A program made the position numbers and the translations under genes. Below, in pieces: positions 1 to 9,245 of a stretch of 61,435 nucleotides of DNA. Positions within the stretch are counted from its first letter, which is position 1. Each line of letters opens with the position of its first letter. The notes beneath the pieces are model-generated. The model was not told the origin of the DNA. It saw only the letters and a list, made by a program, of their open reading frames with translations, and ran no database searches. Source of the stretch: Methanomicrobiales archaeon (GTDB lineage: Archaea > Halobacteriota > Methanomicrobia > Methanomicrobiales > Methanospirillaceae); assembly GCA_012729535.1 (NCBI GenBank), contig JAAYCY010000078.1:1-61435 (forward strand). The letters are read 5' to 3'.

Positions 1-1769
1 GATTTGACTTCAGCCGCTACAACTGCAAACCCTCTGCCGGCCTCACCTGCCCGTGCAGCTTCGATTGCAGCGTTTAATGCAAGAAGATTGGTTTGACTTG
101 CAATATCAGTAATAACTTTTACAATTTTTCCTATCTTTTGCATTTCTTCCTGAATTTTTGAAATGAGGGTATGAACGGTATTGCTTGTTTCCATGATATC
201 ATTCATCCCCGTTTCTGCATTTTTGGTAAATTCTATCCCTGTTTTTGCTTTTTCATCAGCGATAATGGTCAGTTGTGAAACCTGCTCGGTATTAACAGAT
301 ACATCTCCTACTGCTCTTGTCAGATCTTCCATGGTCTGAAGAACCTGTGTTATTCCCTCCTGGCTTTTTTCGGCGTTTGAATTTGTTGATTCCGCGTTTT
401 GAGCGATCAATTCAGCTCCACGACTCACGTCTTCAACCCCAAGTGATGCCCGTTCTGCATGCTTTGTGAGATCATTCATTTCATTAAGGACAGTTTTCAG
501 GGCATTGGAAACATTTTCACCAATATGGTTTAGAGCATCCCGAAGGGGAATCAGATCACCCTGTATCGTAATAGCGGGATGCATTTCTGCACTAAAATCT
601 CCTGCAGCATATCTTTCTGCAACCCGGTTAATTTCTGTGATAATTCCCTGTACCTGGATTCCAATATCATTTAGTGCATCTCTGAATGGACCGAATTCAC
701 CTTGTAGTCCAAGTTTTGTATCTATTCGTGCAGAAAAGTCACATTTGGAATAATGTCTGGAAACCCTTGATGCTTCCCTGATTGGCCAGACCAGGTGGTC
801 GAGGCTGAGATTAATCCCTTCGATAATATTCCGGTATTCACCATGATGTTGTGATGCATCTGCCCGCACTTCCAGTTCTCCGTTAATAGTAGCATTAGAA
901 AGAGTGTTTGTCTCTGATATCAGGTGAGTAATCTCCTCGATGCATCTGTTCAGGCTGTTTTTTATCTCGTTGAAATCTCCGTTATATGGTTTGGTAATTA
1001 TCGGAGGTATATCTCCATTAGCGATACGGTCAATATATTTAGCTGCTCCCTGGAGTGGATGAATAAATGTCTCCAGCACATCGTTCATTCCCTCGATAAT
1101 TTTCCGGAAATCTCCCTGGTGTTTGGATGGATCCGCTCTGGTGTCAAGTTTTCCTTCATTGGCAGCATCGGATAAAGAATCGATATCTCCGAGCAGGTTT
1201 TTTATTGATTCCTGGATTGCAGAGATTTCATATGAGATATTGATGAATTTTTCCCTGGTCATCTGCTGATGTTCATCATCTGATGGAATATATGGGGTAA
1301 ATGAGGTTTCGCCTAGAGCAATCCGGTGAAGGTCATTAGCGACCTGCTGAAGAGAATCATTCAGGTCACCCTGGATTTTTCCCTCCTCAATTTTCTCATT
1401 GGTTATTATCATTACACATGGATTTCCCTGGAAAATCACCTGTTTTAGTGTTAATTGACACAATAATTTCTTATGAGTGAACGTTTTGAACTGAATATCT
1501 GTGCTCACTGCCCTTCCTGATTGCAACTCTTCAAAATATCCAGAAAAAAGGATTTTTGAAAATTTTCCATCCGGCTGAATCTCTGGTATAATAACATTCA
1601 GATCTTTTCCGACAAGTTCATCTGGAGATTTCGCCTCAAAGGTGTCAATTGCTGTCTTATTAGCATAAATGAACAAACCCGTGTCAGCTACCAGAATTGA
1701 TGAGGGCTGTTCATCTAACAAAGTTAAAAGATCAGAAAAATCACCCGGGGTCATGGTATTAACTGGCAT
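1..1769 (-). CDS. Soluble methyl-accepting chemotaxis protein (3' end outside window)
   Basis: Chemoreceptor that signals to CheA/CheW. The reading frame runs open from an ATG at 1769 to the window edge (589 codons). The C-terminal part visible contains the MCP signalling tip, with [19 protein letters not shown] near residues 563-581. The N-terminus (about 10-120) looks like a PAS sensor. Residues about 170-430 hold several HAMP-like units with recurring GDF/GEY motifs. I see no membrane segment, so it is probably cytoplasmic and senses an internal signal. The start is supported by AAGGA seven bases upstream. The rest of the signalling domain lies outside the window. Family call is certain; the ligand is unknown. 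Confidence 0.93.
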   Translation of the reverse strand, partial: MPVNTMTPGDFSDLLTLLDEQPSSILVADTGLFIYANKTAIDTFEAKSPDELVGKDLNVIIPEIQPDGKFSKILFSGYFEELQSGRAVSTDIQFKTFTHKKLLCQLTLKQVIFQGNPCVMIITNEKIEEGKIQGDLNDSLQQVANDLHRIALGETSFTPYIPSDDEHQQMTREKFINISYEISAIQESIKNLLGDIDSLSDAANEGKLDTRADPSKHQGDFRKIIEGMNDVLETFIHPLQGAAKYIDRIANGDIPPIITKPYNGDFNEIKNSLNRCIEEITHLISETNTLSNATINGELEVRADASQHHGEYRNIIEGINLSLDHLVWPIREASRVSRHYSKCDFSARIDTKLGLQGEFGPFRDALNDIGIQVQGIITEINRVAERYAAGDFSAEMHPAITIQGDLIPLRDALNHIGENVSNALKTVLNEMNDLTKHAERASLGVEDVSRGAELIAQNAESTNSNAEKSQEGITQVLQTMEDLTRAVGDVSVNTEQVSQLTIIADEKAKTGIEFTKNAETGMNDIMETSNTVHTLISKIQEEMQKIGKIVKVITDIASQTNLLALNAAIEAARAGEAGRGFAVVAAEVK

Positions 1770-1997
1770 AACAAGTCCTTCTAAAAATTAAAAATGAGAC
1801 AGAATAATCTGCCTGACATCTATGTAAGTTTATAAAGCCCTTAAAAACATTTAATCTTTTTTGTATGTTTCCAGGATAATTATATATCTGCACCACTTTT
1901 TTTCCGATATTTATGAGACGATATTTTTTATGCAGATATTGGGTAAAGATTTAATTAAAAGAAGAAATGTTATAATAAGTTCTTCATATAATACATT

Positions 1998-2162
1998 ATG
2001 TCAAAGTGGTATTGCCTTGGTTGTGGCTTTATGTATAATGAAGCGGTTGGTGATGAAAAGTATGGCATTCCTCCGAATAAAAAATTCAAGGACTTTGATC
2101 CTGCCTGGGTTTGTCCCCGGTGTGGCACACCTAAGGAAAAATTTACTGAGGTTGTGAGTTAA
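1998..2162 (+). CDS. Rubredoxin
   Basis: A 54-residue protein. Two CxxC pairs, CLGC (residues 6-9) and CPRC (39-42), would bind one iron, and the spacing, the aromatic residues near them (WYCLGCGFMYN) and the length match rubredoxins. These are small cytoplasmic one-electron carriers, in methanogens often linked to oxygen or peroxide detoxification. It stands alone between the divergent chemoreceptor gene and the convergent DUF169 gene, so no partner is shown by context. There is no clear ribosome binding site. A longer reading frame overlapping it at 1861-2157 in another frame has no recognisable protein and is not used. Confidence 0.9.
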   Translation: MSKWYCLGCGFMYNEAVGDEKYGIPPNKKFKDFDPAWVCPRCGTPKEKFTEVVS

Positions 2163-2231
2163 ACTCCACATCTTTCCTTTTTTAAAGATTCATCTGATTT
2201 GGTTTTGCATAACCAATATATTCAACTATTT

Positions 2232-3005
2232 TCAGGATCTTTCATGCAATTTACTACTCATAGCAATTTTCTTTTTTACTTTTTCCCAAGTTGGAGTTGT
2301 GAGAAAACTCTCTTCCATGTTATGTATCATGGAAACGAACTTTTTCATGGGCACAGCAAAAGTGAGTATGTCAACTGGTACACAAGGCCGGGCTGATGGG
2401 TCCATCATCCCAATAACCGCTCTTGGATCATGGGAATGCTGTTCAAAATAGGGGTAGTATACAATGGTAGAGCACCCTGCACCCATCGGGCTGATGACTG
2501 CAAAGGGATCCGCTCTGTCATAATTCGCAAGTGTAAAAAGGCCTGAAAGGACCTCAGGACGACAAAAAAAGATTGCCACTTCAGGATTATCGGTTTTATT
2601 CAGATGATCCCATCTTTTAAAGAGGATATACCTGCCTGATGCCGGAACTCCATCCATTTCCTCACGCCATTTATCAACGATTTCAGGAGTCTTTTTATAT
2701 CGTTCTCCTTCTACTTTTCCTTCGATTCCGTAAGAGAGAAAATACCTGAAATCTGGTCTTATTTCATTGGCAAATCCACAATATCTCCGGCCACCGCTGC
2801 AGCTTATTGAACTTTGATTACATGCGAGATCTGTTCCATTCCTAACTTTCGTGAGGTCACAGATGAAACACCTCCAGTTTTCTGCTTTTCTTGCTTCCTG
2901 AATCCCACGGGTGTCATCAGAAATTTCAAAAGTGATGGGTAATGATTCTCCGGGAAAATACATCCTCCAGAGATTGATAAATTTGTCCTTCAGGTCAGGG
3001 TCCAT
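2232..3005 (-). CDS. DUF169 family protein
   Basis: A 257-residue cytoplasmic protein of the DUF169 family, whose biochemical role is not established. The family look is seen in a conserved middle and C-terminal half with GRYILFKRW, EVAIFFCRPEVLSGL and MGAGCSTIVYYPY. The N-terminal half carries several cysteines (about residues 45-77, including CFICDL and CSGGRRYC) that could bind a metal or cluster. The ATG at 3005 has AAGGT five bases upstream. It is a single gene convergent with rubredoxin. The C-terminus is rich in lysine. DUF169 proteins are common in methanogens and anaerobes; I assign no function. Confidence 0.8.
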   Translation of the reverse strand: MDPDLKDKFINLWRMYFPGESLPITFEISDDTRGIQEARKAENWRCFICDLTKVRNGTDLACNQSSISCSGGRRYCGFANEIRPDFRYFLSYGIEGKVEGERYKKTPEIVDKWREEMDGVPASGRYILFKRWDHLNKTDNPEVAIFFCRPEVLSGLFTLANYDRADPFAVISPMGAGCSTIVYYPYFEQHSHDPRAVIGMMDPSARPCVPVDILTFAVPMKKFVSMIHNMEESFLTTPTWEKVKKKIAMSSKLHERS

Positions 3006-3200
3006 AAATTACCTTCGACCTGTCAGGTTAATAAGATGAATCCCTGTCATGAGCCACGAATCGCTTCGATTAAATGGTATAAAAATAGCTATTTCGGGAT
3101 ATCTGACAGAAGAGAAATCAACTGAAGCTTAACTTTTCATCCGATCCTTTTCCAGTAATGATATCGACATATCGATACTATATAAAAATCATATCAATGT

Positions 3201-3593
3201 ATGGAATCCGGCTCTTCATTCCTTAAATCAGATCCATTTGCACAAGAACTGGGAATTGTCCTTGAATCATCAGAACCAGGTCATGTAGTCCTTTCTCTTG
3301 AAATCAGGAAACAGCATCTGAATGCTCATAATACTGTTCATGGAGGCGTCATTTATACTCTTGCTGATGAAGCGTTTGCGGTTGCATGTAATACTGAAGG
3401 CGTCCCCTCGGTTGCCATAAACACGTCGATTACATACATTAAGGCTGCAAAAGAAGGAAAACTCATAGCAATGGCGCGGGAATTTTCGAAAAATTCAAAA
3501 CTCGGATCATACGTGATTGAGGTAATTGACCAGGATGATGAGAAAATTGCCATATTCCAGGGGCTTGCGTACAAGAAAAGAGTTCATAAGTAA
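3201..3593 (+). CDS. PaaI-type hotdog thioesterase
   Basis: A 130-residue hotdog-fold protein likely to hydrolyse an acyl-CoA or related thioester. The family signature is the segment HNTVHGGVIYTLADEAFAVA near residues 43-62, in which the HGG motif and the acidic residue in ADEA form the usual catalytic region. Length matches single-domain PaaI/YbgC-like enzymes. A TATA-like stretch (3178-3187) lies only about 20 bases before the ATG, so the transcript probably has little or no leader. The substrate cannot be told from context, as the neighbours are unrelated. The gap 3594-3754 contains only AT-rich DNA with short TTTTGAAT-like direct repeats. Confidence 0.85.
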   Translation: MESGSSFLKSDPFAQELGIVLESSEPGHVVLSLEIRKQHLNAHNTVHGGVIYTLADEAFAVACNTEGVPSVAINTSITYIKAAKEGKLIAMAREFSKNSKLGSYVIEVIDQDDEKIAIFQGLAYKKRVHK

Positions 3594-3754
3594 TGTTGGT
3601 ATTTATCGGACTTTAAGCACATGATAGTGCTGTTAGTATACGAGAAAAATCCTATACCAGAGTACATATTTTTTGAATCTTTTGAATTCTTGAATTATCT
3701 TACCTGATTGAATTAAAATTTGACGCGAGAAAAGAAACGACTGCCACTATTCGT

Positions 3755-3761
3755 AAAAAAA
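3755..3761 (-). terminator. Oligo-T terminator of the hdr operon
   Basis: On the minus strand, seven T residues follow directly after the mvhD stop codon. Archaeal RNA polymerase terminates at such T runs. It would end the six-gene hdr transcript. Confidence 0.55.
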
Positions 3762-4184
3762 TTATTTTTTGAATTCCTTGATCGGGCTGGGACCAAGTTC
3801 CTTAACTGTACTAATGACATTTTCCATAACCGTTGCCCACTTTGCACCTTCAGATGCAGATACAAAGGTCATCCTGAAACGTTTGTCATCAAGACCAATG
3901 TTTCTCAGCAGGTTTTTGATCATGAACATACGCTTTGCAGCCTTGAAGTTCCCTTCAAGGTAGTGACAGTCACCAAAGTGGCATCCGGAAACGAGGACAC
4001 CATCTGCACCCTCGACAAATGCCTTGAGGATGAAGAGCATGTCAATTCGACCGGTACACATGACTCTGATTGCCCTGATGTCTGGTGGGTACTGGATACG
4101 TGCACCGCCGGCAAGGTCAGCTCCAGCGTAGGAACACCAGTTACAGATAATTGCGAGAATTTTGGGTTTCCATTCGTCTGCCAT
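3762..4184 (-). CDS. mvhD: MvhD-type hydrogenase/Hdr iron-sulfur subunit
   Basis: A 140-residue [2Fe-2S] protein that passes electrons to HdrA. Conserved cysteines occur in CNWCSYAGADLAGG (about residues 15-28), CTGRID (44-49) and CHFGDCHY (67-74), the family pattern. It is the last gene of the minus-strand operon and overlaps the end of hdrA by one base. No MvhA or MvhG hydrogenase subunits are in the window. The divergent fdhAB genes are next to this operon, so here MvhD most likely links formate dehydrogenase rather than hydrogenase to HdrA. That link is known for formate-using methanogens; for this genome it is inferred. Confidence 0.93.
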   Translation of the reverse strand: MADEWKPKILAIICNWCSYAGADLAGGARIQYPPDIRAIRVMCTGRIDMLFILKAFVEGADGVLVSGCHFGDCHYLEGNFKAAKRMFMIKNLLRNIGLDDKRFRMTFVSASEGAKWATVMENVISTVKELGPSPIKEFKK

Positions 4185-6202
4185 TACTGAACCCCTCCTG
4201 CAAAGAATGCATCAATCTGTGCTGCTATCTGTGGTGTAGTAAAGTGCTGCATCTTGATTGCTCCACCAGGACAGAACCCTCCGCAGGTTCCACAGCCTTT
4301 ACACTTGGCTTCAGTGACCTGCATAACAGTCCGTCCTTCCTTTTCAATAAGTGCAAGGGCAGAATATGGACAGAGGTTGACACACATTCCACAACCTGCA
4401 CAAAGATCCTCCATACATATGGCAAAGTATGGTTCGAGTTCGACCTCTCCCATATGAATCGGGATGGATGCTGCAGATGCTGCTCCTTCTGCCTGGGCTA
4501 CTGTGTCAGGAATGTCTTTTGGTCCCTGACAGACACCGGCAAGGAACACTCCGGCAGTAGTGGTTCCACAGGGGTTTAATTTCGGGTGTGCTTCAAGCAT
4601 CCAGCCGTCCTGGGATGCGGATACACCGAACTTCTTCCTGAGAACATTTGCTCCTTCCTTTGGTTCGATTGCAGCGGCAAGGACAAGCATGTCTACTTCG
4701 ATATCTACCGGACGACCAAGCAGAGTGTCTTCCGCAAAAATATGCAGGTTCTTGGTTTCTGGGTCTTCGAGCACGTTGGCAACACGTCCACGGATGAACT
4801 TGGCGCCTTCGTTCTGTATACGGTAGTAGAATTCTTCGTATGCCTTTCCGAAGGACCGGATATCCATGTAGAAGAGATAGACCTTACAGCCTGGAATCTT
4901 CTCGTACATCTGGTGTGCATGCTTGAGGGAATACATACAGCAGAACCGGGAACAATATGGCTTGGCAACGCCACCGGTATTGTCTCGGGAACCTGCACAG
5001 AGCACGTAACCAACAGCCTGGGGTGTCTTTCCATCACTTGGACGGATAAGGTGACCTCCTGTTGGACCTGATGCACAGATGAGACGCTCAAATTCAAGTG
5101 AGGAAATGACGTTGTCAAACCGCTTGTATCCCCATTCCTTCTTTCCTTCGATTGGGATAAGATCAAAACCGGTTGCAATAATTGCTGTTCCTACCTTTAC
5201 TGTAATGAACTCATCCTGCATCTCAAGGTCAATTGCTTTCTTTTCACCACAGGCTTCTACACAAAGACCACACTTGACACATGAGTCAAAGTCAACGGTG
5301 TAGATAAGGGGCATGACCTGGGCATGGTAAATATAGATCGCCTTTCTTGGTGCCATTCCCATTTCGAACGGGTTTGGCTTGATAACCGGACAGACATCAG
5401 TACAGTCACCACAACCATTACAGCCGCCACCAACGATTCCTTTGGCAGTAGCTTCGGTTGGAGTCAGGACACCACGGGCTTTCTTCCGAAGGGTGATATC
5501 AAAGTTACCGATGTATCCTTCAACATTCTCAACTTCGGTGTAGGTCATCATCTCGATGTTCGGGTGACGACCGACATCCACCATCTTTGGTGTAAGAATA
5601 CACTGTGAACAGTCAAGTGTCGGGAATGTCTTGTCAAGCTGAGACATTCGGCCACCAATGGTCGGGGTTGCTTCAATCAGGTAAGTTTTGATTCCTGCAC
5701 TGGCAAGATCAAGTGCTGCCTGCATACCTCCGACACCGGCGCCGACGACCATAGCTGCGTGCTCCACTGGAACACTCTTGGGAATAAGGTCTTCGAGCTT
5801 AGCTGCCTTTGCAACAGCCATTCTGACCTGGTCTTTCGCCTTGTCAGTTGCTTCGTCCCACATCCCGTGCATGTGAACCCATGAGTTCTGCTCACGGATG
5901 TTTGCCATCTCGAACCTGAATGGATTTAATCCTCCTTCCCTGGTTGCGGTTCGGAAGGTTGGTTCGTGGAGACGGGGTGAACATGCTGCAACGACGACAC
6001 CGGTCAGGTTGTGCTCTTTAATTGCGTCATCGATCTTTTTCTGACCGGGGGTAGAGCACATGTACTGGTACTGGTCTGCAACTGCTACGTAGGGGAGTGT
6101 CTTCGCATAGTTGACAACATCGTCGATCGAGAGCGATCCAGCGATGTTGGTACCGCAGTGGCACAGGAAGACACCAATTCTTGGTTCAGTATTTTCTGCC
6201 AT
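4184..6202 (-). CDS. hdrA: Heterodisulfide reductase subunit A
   Basis: The flavin-bifurcating subunit of CoB-CoM heterodisulfide reductase, 672 residues. It splits electron pairs between the heterodisulfide (via HdrBC) and ferredoxin. Visible features: N-terminal GVFLCHCGTNIAG, an FAD-binding GAGVGGMQAAL near residue 152, LDCSQCILTPKM, and four ferredoxin-type clusters, two in the insert (CNGCGDCTDVCP, CVKCGLCVEACG) and two near the C-terminus (CAGCGMCVNLCP, CKGCGTCGGFCP). I start it at the ATG at 6202, which has GGGAGGA eight bases upstream, rather than an in-frame ATG at 6247 inside hdrB. No selenocysteine is needed. It is coupled with hdrB upstream and mvhD downstream. Confidence 0.97.
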   Translation of the reverse strand: MAENTEPRIGVFLCHCGTNIAGSLSIDDVVNYAKTLPYVAVADQYQYMCSTPGQKKIDDAIKEHNLTGVVVAACSPRLHEPTFRTATREGGLNPFRFEMANIREQNSWVHMHGMWDEATDKAKDQVRMAVAKAAKLEDLIPKSVPVEHAAMVVGAGVGGMQAALDLASAGIKTYLIEATPTIGGRMSQLDKTFPTLDCSQCILTPKMVDVGRHPNIEMMTYTEVENVEGYIGNFDITLRKKARGVLTPTEATAKGIVGGGCNGCGDCTDVCPVIKPNPFEMGMAPRKAIYIYHAQVMPLIYTVDFDSCVKCGLCVEACGEKKAIDLEMQDEFITVKVGTAIIATGFDLIPIEGKKEWGYKRFDNVISSLEFERLICASGPTGGHLIRPSDGKTPQAVGYVLCAGSRDNTGGVAKPYCSRFCCMYSLKHAHQMYEKIPGCKVYLFYMDIRSFGKAYEEFYYRIQNEGAKFIRGRVANVLEDPETKNLHIFAEDTLLGRPVDIEVDMLVLAAAIEPKEGANVLRKKFGVSASQDGWMLEAHPKLNPCGTTTAGVFLAGVCQGPKDIPDTVAQAEGAASAASIPIHMGEVELEPYFAICMEDLCAGCGMCVNLCPYSALALIEKEGRTVMQVTEAKCKGCGTCGGFCPGGAIKMQHFTTPQIAAQIDAFFAGGVQ

Positions 6203-6216
6203 GTCTTTGTCCTCCC

Positions 6217-7107
6217 TTAAAGCACCTTCTGCAGGAATGGTGTACAATCGATCGCATGCAGGTCAAGAGCAAGATCCTGTGGGCTCATACCCTGGGCAAG
6301 ACCAAGGAGCTCATTGTAGTGCAGAACCGGTATGTTGTACACATCACCAAATTTCTCTTTAATTTCAATCTGGCCACGGTCAAACTGGAGCTGACAGAAT
6401 GGACAAACTTCAGTGATAGCGTCTGCACCAACTTCCCTGACATTGATGAGTTTCTCATTCGTGATATCAAGGGCATGGACAATATCGTATCCACGGACAC
6501 CGCCTCCGGCACCACAGCACTGCATCTTGTTACGGTATTGAACCGGTTCACAACCGAGTGCTGCGATGAGTTCTTCAAACCACATCGGATTTTCAGTGTC
6601 TCCAAAATGTCTCTCTTTCTGTGGCTTCATCAGGTGACAGCCATAGTGAGGGGCAATCTTTGCACCAGTTAGGGGAGTGGTTACACTGTCCTTGATCTTC
6701 TGAACCCCACAGATCTTCTCATCATAATAGAGTTCTGCAAGATGCCAGACATCAATCGAACCTTTAAACTGCATGTCAATTTCAGCGAGGACTTCATTGA
6801 CATTGTCACGGAGCTCATCATTGTGCTTGAGAATGTGGTTAACTTCCCAGATTGACTTGTAACAGCCGTTACAGATGAGCGTGATATCTTTCTTCATCTC
6901 CTCTGCCAGGACAAGGTTTCGGGCTGCCATTGCATACCAGACATTCAGATCAATGGATCCAAATGCACCGGGAGCAGGACAGCAGCTGGCACCCTTAAGC
7001 GGGAGGAGTTTGATACCGACCTTTTCACTGGTCTTAATGGCGGATGCCTCACAGCCGGGGTACCGGTTTGGTGCAATACACCCAAGGAAAAATGCGTATT
7101 CGTGCAC
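6217..7107 (-). CDS. hdrB: Heterodisulfide reductase subunit B
   Basis: Catalytic subunit, 296 residues, that reduces the CoM-S-S-CoB disulfide on two non-cubane [4Fe-4S] clusters. It shows two CCG-type domains, with CIAPNRYPGCEAS and CCPAPGAFG in the N-terminal half and CCGAGGGVRG in the C-terminal half, plus CNGCY. Length and motifs are normal for the cytoplasmic HdrABC type. It sits two bases after hdrC and 14 bases before hdrA, so the three are made together. Confidence 0.97.
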   Translation of the reverse strand: MHEYAFFLGCIAPNRYPGCEASAIKTSEKVGIKLLPLKGASCCPAPGAFGSIDLNVWYAMAARNLVLAEEMKKDITLICNGCYKSIWEVNHILKHNDELRDNVNEVLAEIDMQFKGSIDVWHLAELYYDEKICGVQKIKDSVTTPLTGAKIAPHYGCHLMKPQKERHFGDTENPMWFEELIAALGCEPVQYRNKMQCCGAGGGVRGYDIVHALDITNEKLINVREVGADAITEVCPFCQLQFDRGQIEIKEKFGDVYNIPVLHYNELLGLAQGMSPQDLALDLHAIDCTPFLQKVL

Positions 7108-7109
7108 GT

Positions 7110-7685
7110 TTAGTCACCCTTCAGAATTCTGTCTGCATTCGCTTTCAGTTCATAGTGGTCGATAATTTTTTGAATTCCTGGAATGAATTCCGCATATGTA
7201 TGAGTTGTTGGCGGATCTGCAGGAAGTCCAAGCTTAGTTCGTGCAGCACGGTTTACATCGTTGTTTGGTACACCATGACCACTGTTATAGATAAGCTGGA
7301 CAGTTTGCAGGAAATTCTTTGGAATGATGTCCCGCTTGAAGGCCAGATTTCTCATTGCCATGATGACATCGGTTGGAGCAATGTCACGAGGACAGCGGTC
7401 TGTACAGGAGTAACAGGTTGTACAGAGCCAGAGATCCGGATCTGTCAGGGATTCATTTTCAAGACCGAGAACACACCGCCGCATAAACAGGCGTATCCGG
7501 TATGAACTCCGGGGTGCTGACGGACAGGAACCTGTACAGGTACCACACTGGTAGCACATGTTTGCGATCGTCCGGCTGGTCTTGAGAATTTTCTGGGTAA
7601 ATTCAGGATTTGAATCGGCAAGATGGTACCTGCGATCTGCAAGTTTATTGTCCAGTTCAGAAATATTGTATGATTTTGCAGCCAT
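7110..7685 (-). CDS. hdrC: Heterodisulfide reductase subunit C
   Basis: Small electron-transfer subunit, 191 residues, carrying two [4Fe-4S] clusters between HdrA and HdrB. Cluster ligands are seen in CYQCGTCTGSCPS (about residues 43-55) and CTTCYSCTDRCPRDI (about 88-102). No membrane helix is present, so this is the soluble HdrC, not the membrane HdrE/DsrM-linked type. It lies 12 bases after the polyferredoxin gene and two bases before hdrB. Confidence 0.96.
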   Translation of the reverse strand: MAAKSYNISELDNKLADRRYHLADSNPEFTQKILKTSRTIANMCYQCGTCTGSCPSAPRSSYRIRLFMRRCVLGLENESLTDPDLWLCTTCYSCTDRCPRDIAPTDVIMAMRNLAFKRDIIPKNFLQTVQLIYNSGHGVPNNDVNRAARTKLGLPADPPTTHTYAEFIPGIQKIIDHYELKANADRILKGD

Positions 7686-7697
7686 AAGACACCTCTA

Positions 7698-8864
7698 TTA
7701 CTGGTCCACCGCTTTTAGTTCAACAGAACCGGCGCTTTGTGCCTGTTCTTTGACCATTGAAGTTCTTGCTGTGCAGAGTTTTGCTTTGATCGTCTTAAAG
7801 AGGTCTGTCTCTTTACCCTTGATCCTCACGCTGTCACGTCGGAGATAGATGATATCCTCACCCGGACATGCATTTACACAGGCGCCACACAGAATACAGA
7901 AGTCCTTATTGACTGCAATATTTGCTTCAATTTCGCCTTTCATCTGCTTTGCAGCTTTTGGAGTCGGGAGATAAATGGCATTTGCAGGACAGACATCAAC
8001 ACAAGTGGAACATCCACCCGGGCATTTCTCCGCATGGAAGGTGATCTCTCCTTCAAATATCTTGTTAACGGTAATAGCCTCGGTCGGACAGTTGATTGCA
8101 CACCAGCGGCATGTACAACAGTCGTCTTCGATGATGTTAACATTACCAAGTTTTCTCTGGCCGACAACAGTTCTCGTTACAGTAATGGCTTCTGAAGGAC
8201 AGGCTTCTGCACAGACATTACATCCGTCACAGTATGCTTCATCCCAGACAACTTCACCCTCAACAGTTCCGTTTTCCGGGCTGAAGGGCTTGTGAAGCAC
8301 ATTTATTGCATCACACAGATTGCCACAGATACCACATTTGGTACATTTTTCATCGTCGACTTTAAACTCAATCTTGAGTTCAACAGCCTGTCCTTTTGCA
8401 AGGCCTTCTTTGTCCTGGCCCTCAAACAGGGGAACATCACGGTCAATTGCATCACGGGGACAGACATCCTCACAGATGTTGCACCGGACACATTTTTCCT
8501 GATCGATATTCGTCCCCTTGTCATAGGTCGGAAATCCTTCCTTCTCAAGGATTGGCAGACGTTCTTCTCCATCAACTTTCAGAGAAAGAGCAGAGAATGG
8601 ACACATGATGACACAGACACCACAATACGAGCATTTTGTCTCGTCGACACGAATGCTTGCTGCATCGTCAATAAGTCCTCTCCGGACTCCTCCGACTGCC
8701 CCGACAACAATTGCCTCTTCGGGACAGGCTTCAGAGCAGATACCACATCCGGTACAGACATCATTGTCAAGGATGAGGTTGTTAACCTGCTGGAGAAGTC
8801 TCTGCTCCATTATCACCTTAGACCCGTCAACGGTCTTAGAATACTTAGGAAACAGTGTAGACAT
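7698..8864 (-). CDS. FwdF/MvhB-like polyferredoxin with eight [4Fe-4S] motifs
   Basis: A 388-residue polyferredoxin. Eight cluster motifs can be counted in order: CTGCGICSEACP, CSYCGVCVIMCP, CVRCNICEDVCP, CTKCGICGNLCD, CDGCNVCAEACP, CCTCRWCAINCP, CPGGCSTCVDVCP and CILCGACVNACP. Eight clusters is the number known for FwdF of formylmethanofuran dehydrogenase. Its place upstream of hdrC suggests it conducts low-potential electrons from HdrA to the CO2-fixing formylmethanofuran dehydrogenase, whose catalytic subunits are not in the window. The start at 8864 is chosen because GAGGT lies seven bases upstream; an earlier in-frame ATG at 8885 lacks such a site. MvhB is the alternative family name. 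Confidence 0.88.
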   Translation of the reverse strand: MSTLFPKYSKTVDGSKVIMEQRLLQQVNNLILDNDVCTGCGICSEACPEEAIVVGAVGGVRRGLIDDAASIRVDETKCSYCGVCVIMCPFSALSLKVDGEERLPILEKEGFPTYDKGTNIDQEKCVRCNICEDVCPRDAIDRDVPLFEGQDKEGLAKGQAVELKIEFKVDDEKCTKCGICGNLCDAINVLHKPFSPENGTVEGEVVWDEAYCDGCNVCAEACPSEAITVTRTVVGQRKLGNVNIIEDDCCTCRWCAINCPTEAITVNKIFEGEITFHAEKCPGGCSTCVDVCPANAIYLPTPKAAKQMKGEIEANIAVNKDFCILCGACVNACPGEDIIYLRRDSVRIKGKETDLFKTIKAKLCTARTSMVKEQAQSAGSVELKAVDQ

Positions 8865-8926
8865 TAAGATACCTCGGTTGTTCACGAATTCTGTTCCTGA
8901 AACGCTTTAACGAAATCTCCGCCAAA

Positions 8927-9184
8927 TCAGACAGCTACTGCCTGAGGGATCTGGCCGGAGAGCTGAATCACATCGTATGGACAGGCATCAACACAGATAC
9001 CACAGCCAGCACAGAGCTCATGTTTGACATCAAGGATGACAGCGTCACCATTGATGACCTTGTAGATTTTGTCTGTGCTTGCGGGGTTAACCGTGTGAAG
9101 TTCCAGCGCATTGACCGGACATGCTACCACACAATTGTTGCAGCCGGTACAGCGTTCCATGTTTACATGAACTGCAAATGCCAT
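8927..9184 (-). CDS. FwdG-like 2[4Fe-4S] ferredoxin
   Basis: An 85-residue ferredoxin with two cluster motifs, CTGCNNCVVACPVNAL (about residues 12-27) and CAGCGICVDACPYDVI (about 58-73). Spacing between the clusters and the ACPVNAL wording resemble FwdG of formylmethanofuran dehydrogenase. It is the first gene of the hdr operon and sits 62 bases ahead of the polyferredoxin. Together the two suggest that part of the formylmethanofuran dehydrogenase electron chain is encoded with hdr. A generic ferredoxin is the alternative. Confidence 0.87.
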   Translation of the reverse strand: MAFAVHVNMERCTGCNNCVVACPVNALELHTVNPASTDKIYKVINGDAVILDVKHELCAGCGICVDACPYDVIQLSGQIPQAVAV

Positions 9185-9203
9185 ATTTGTCGCACCAGCC
9201 TGA

Positions 9204-9245
9204 TCGATTTAAATCGACTGAACAAAGGTTGTAGGAAAATATAGA
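9204..9245 (-). promoter_or_regulatory. hdr operon promoter with a 14-bp palindrome
   Basis: On the minus strand an AT-rich TATATTTT element lies at about 9244-9237. A perfect palindrome, TCGATTTAAATCGA, spans 9204-9217, where transcription would be expected to begin, about 20 bases before the first start codon. This fits a repressor or activator site at the start point. The positions are read directly; the promoter role is inferred. Confidence 0.45.

Noticed and set aside
1861..2157. 98-codon plus-strand gene
   Set aside because: Overlaps the rubredoxin in another frame and shows no family features.
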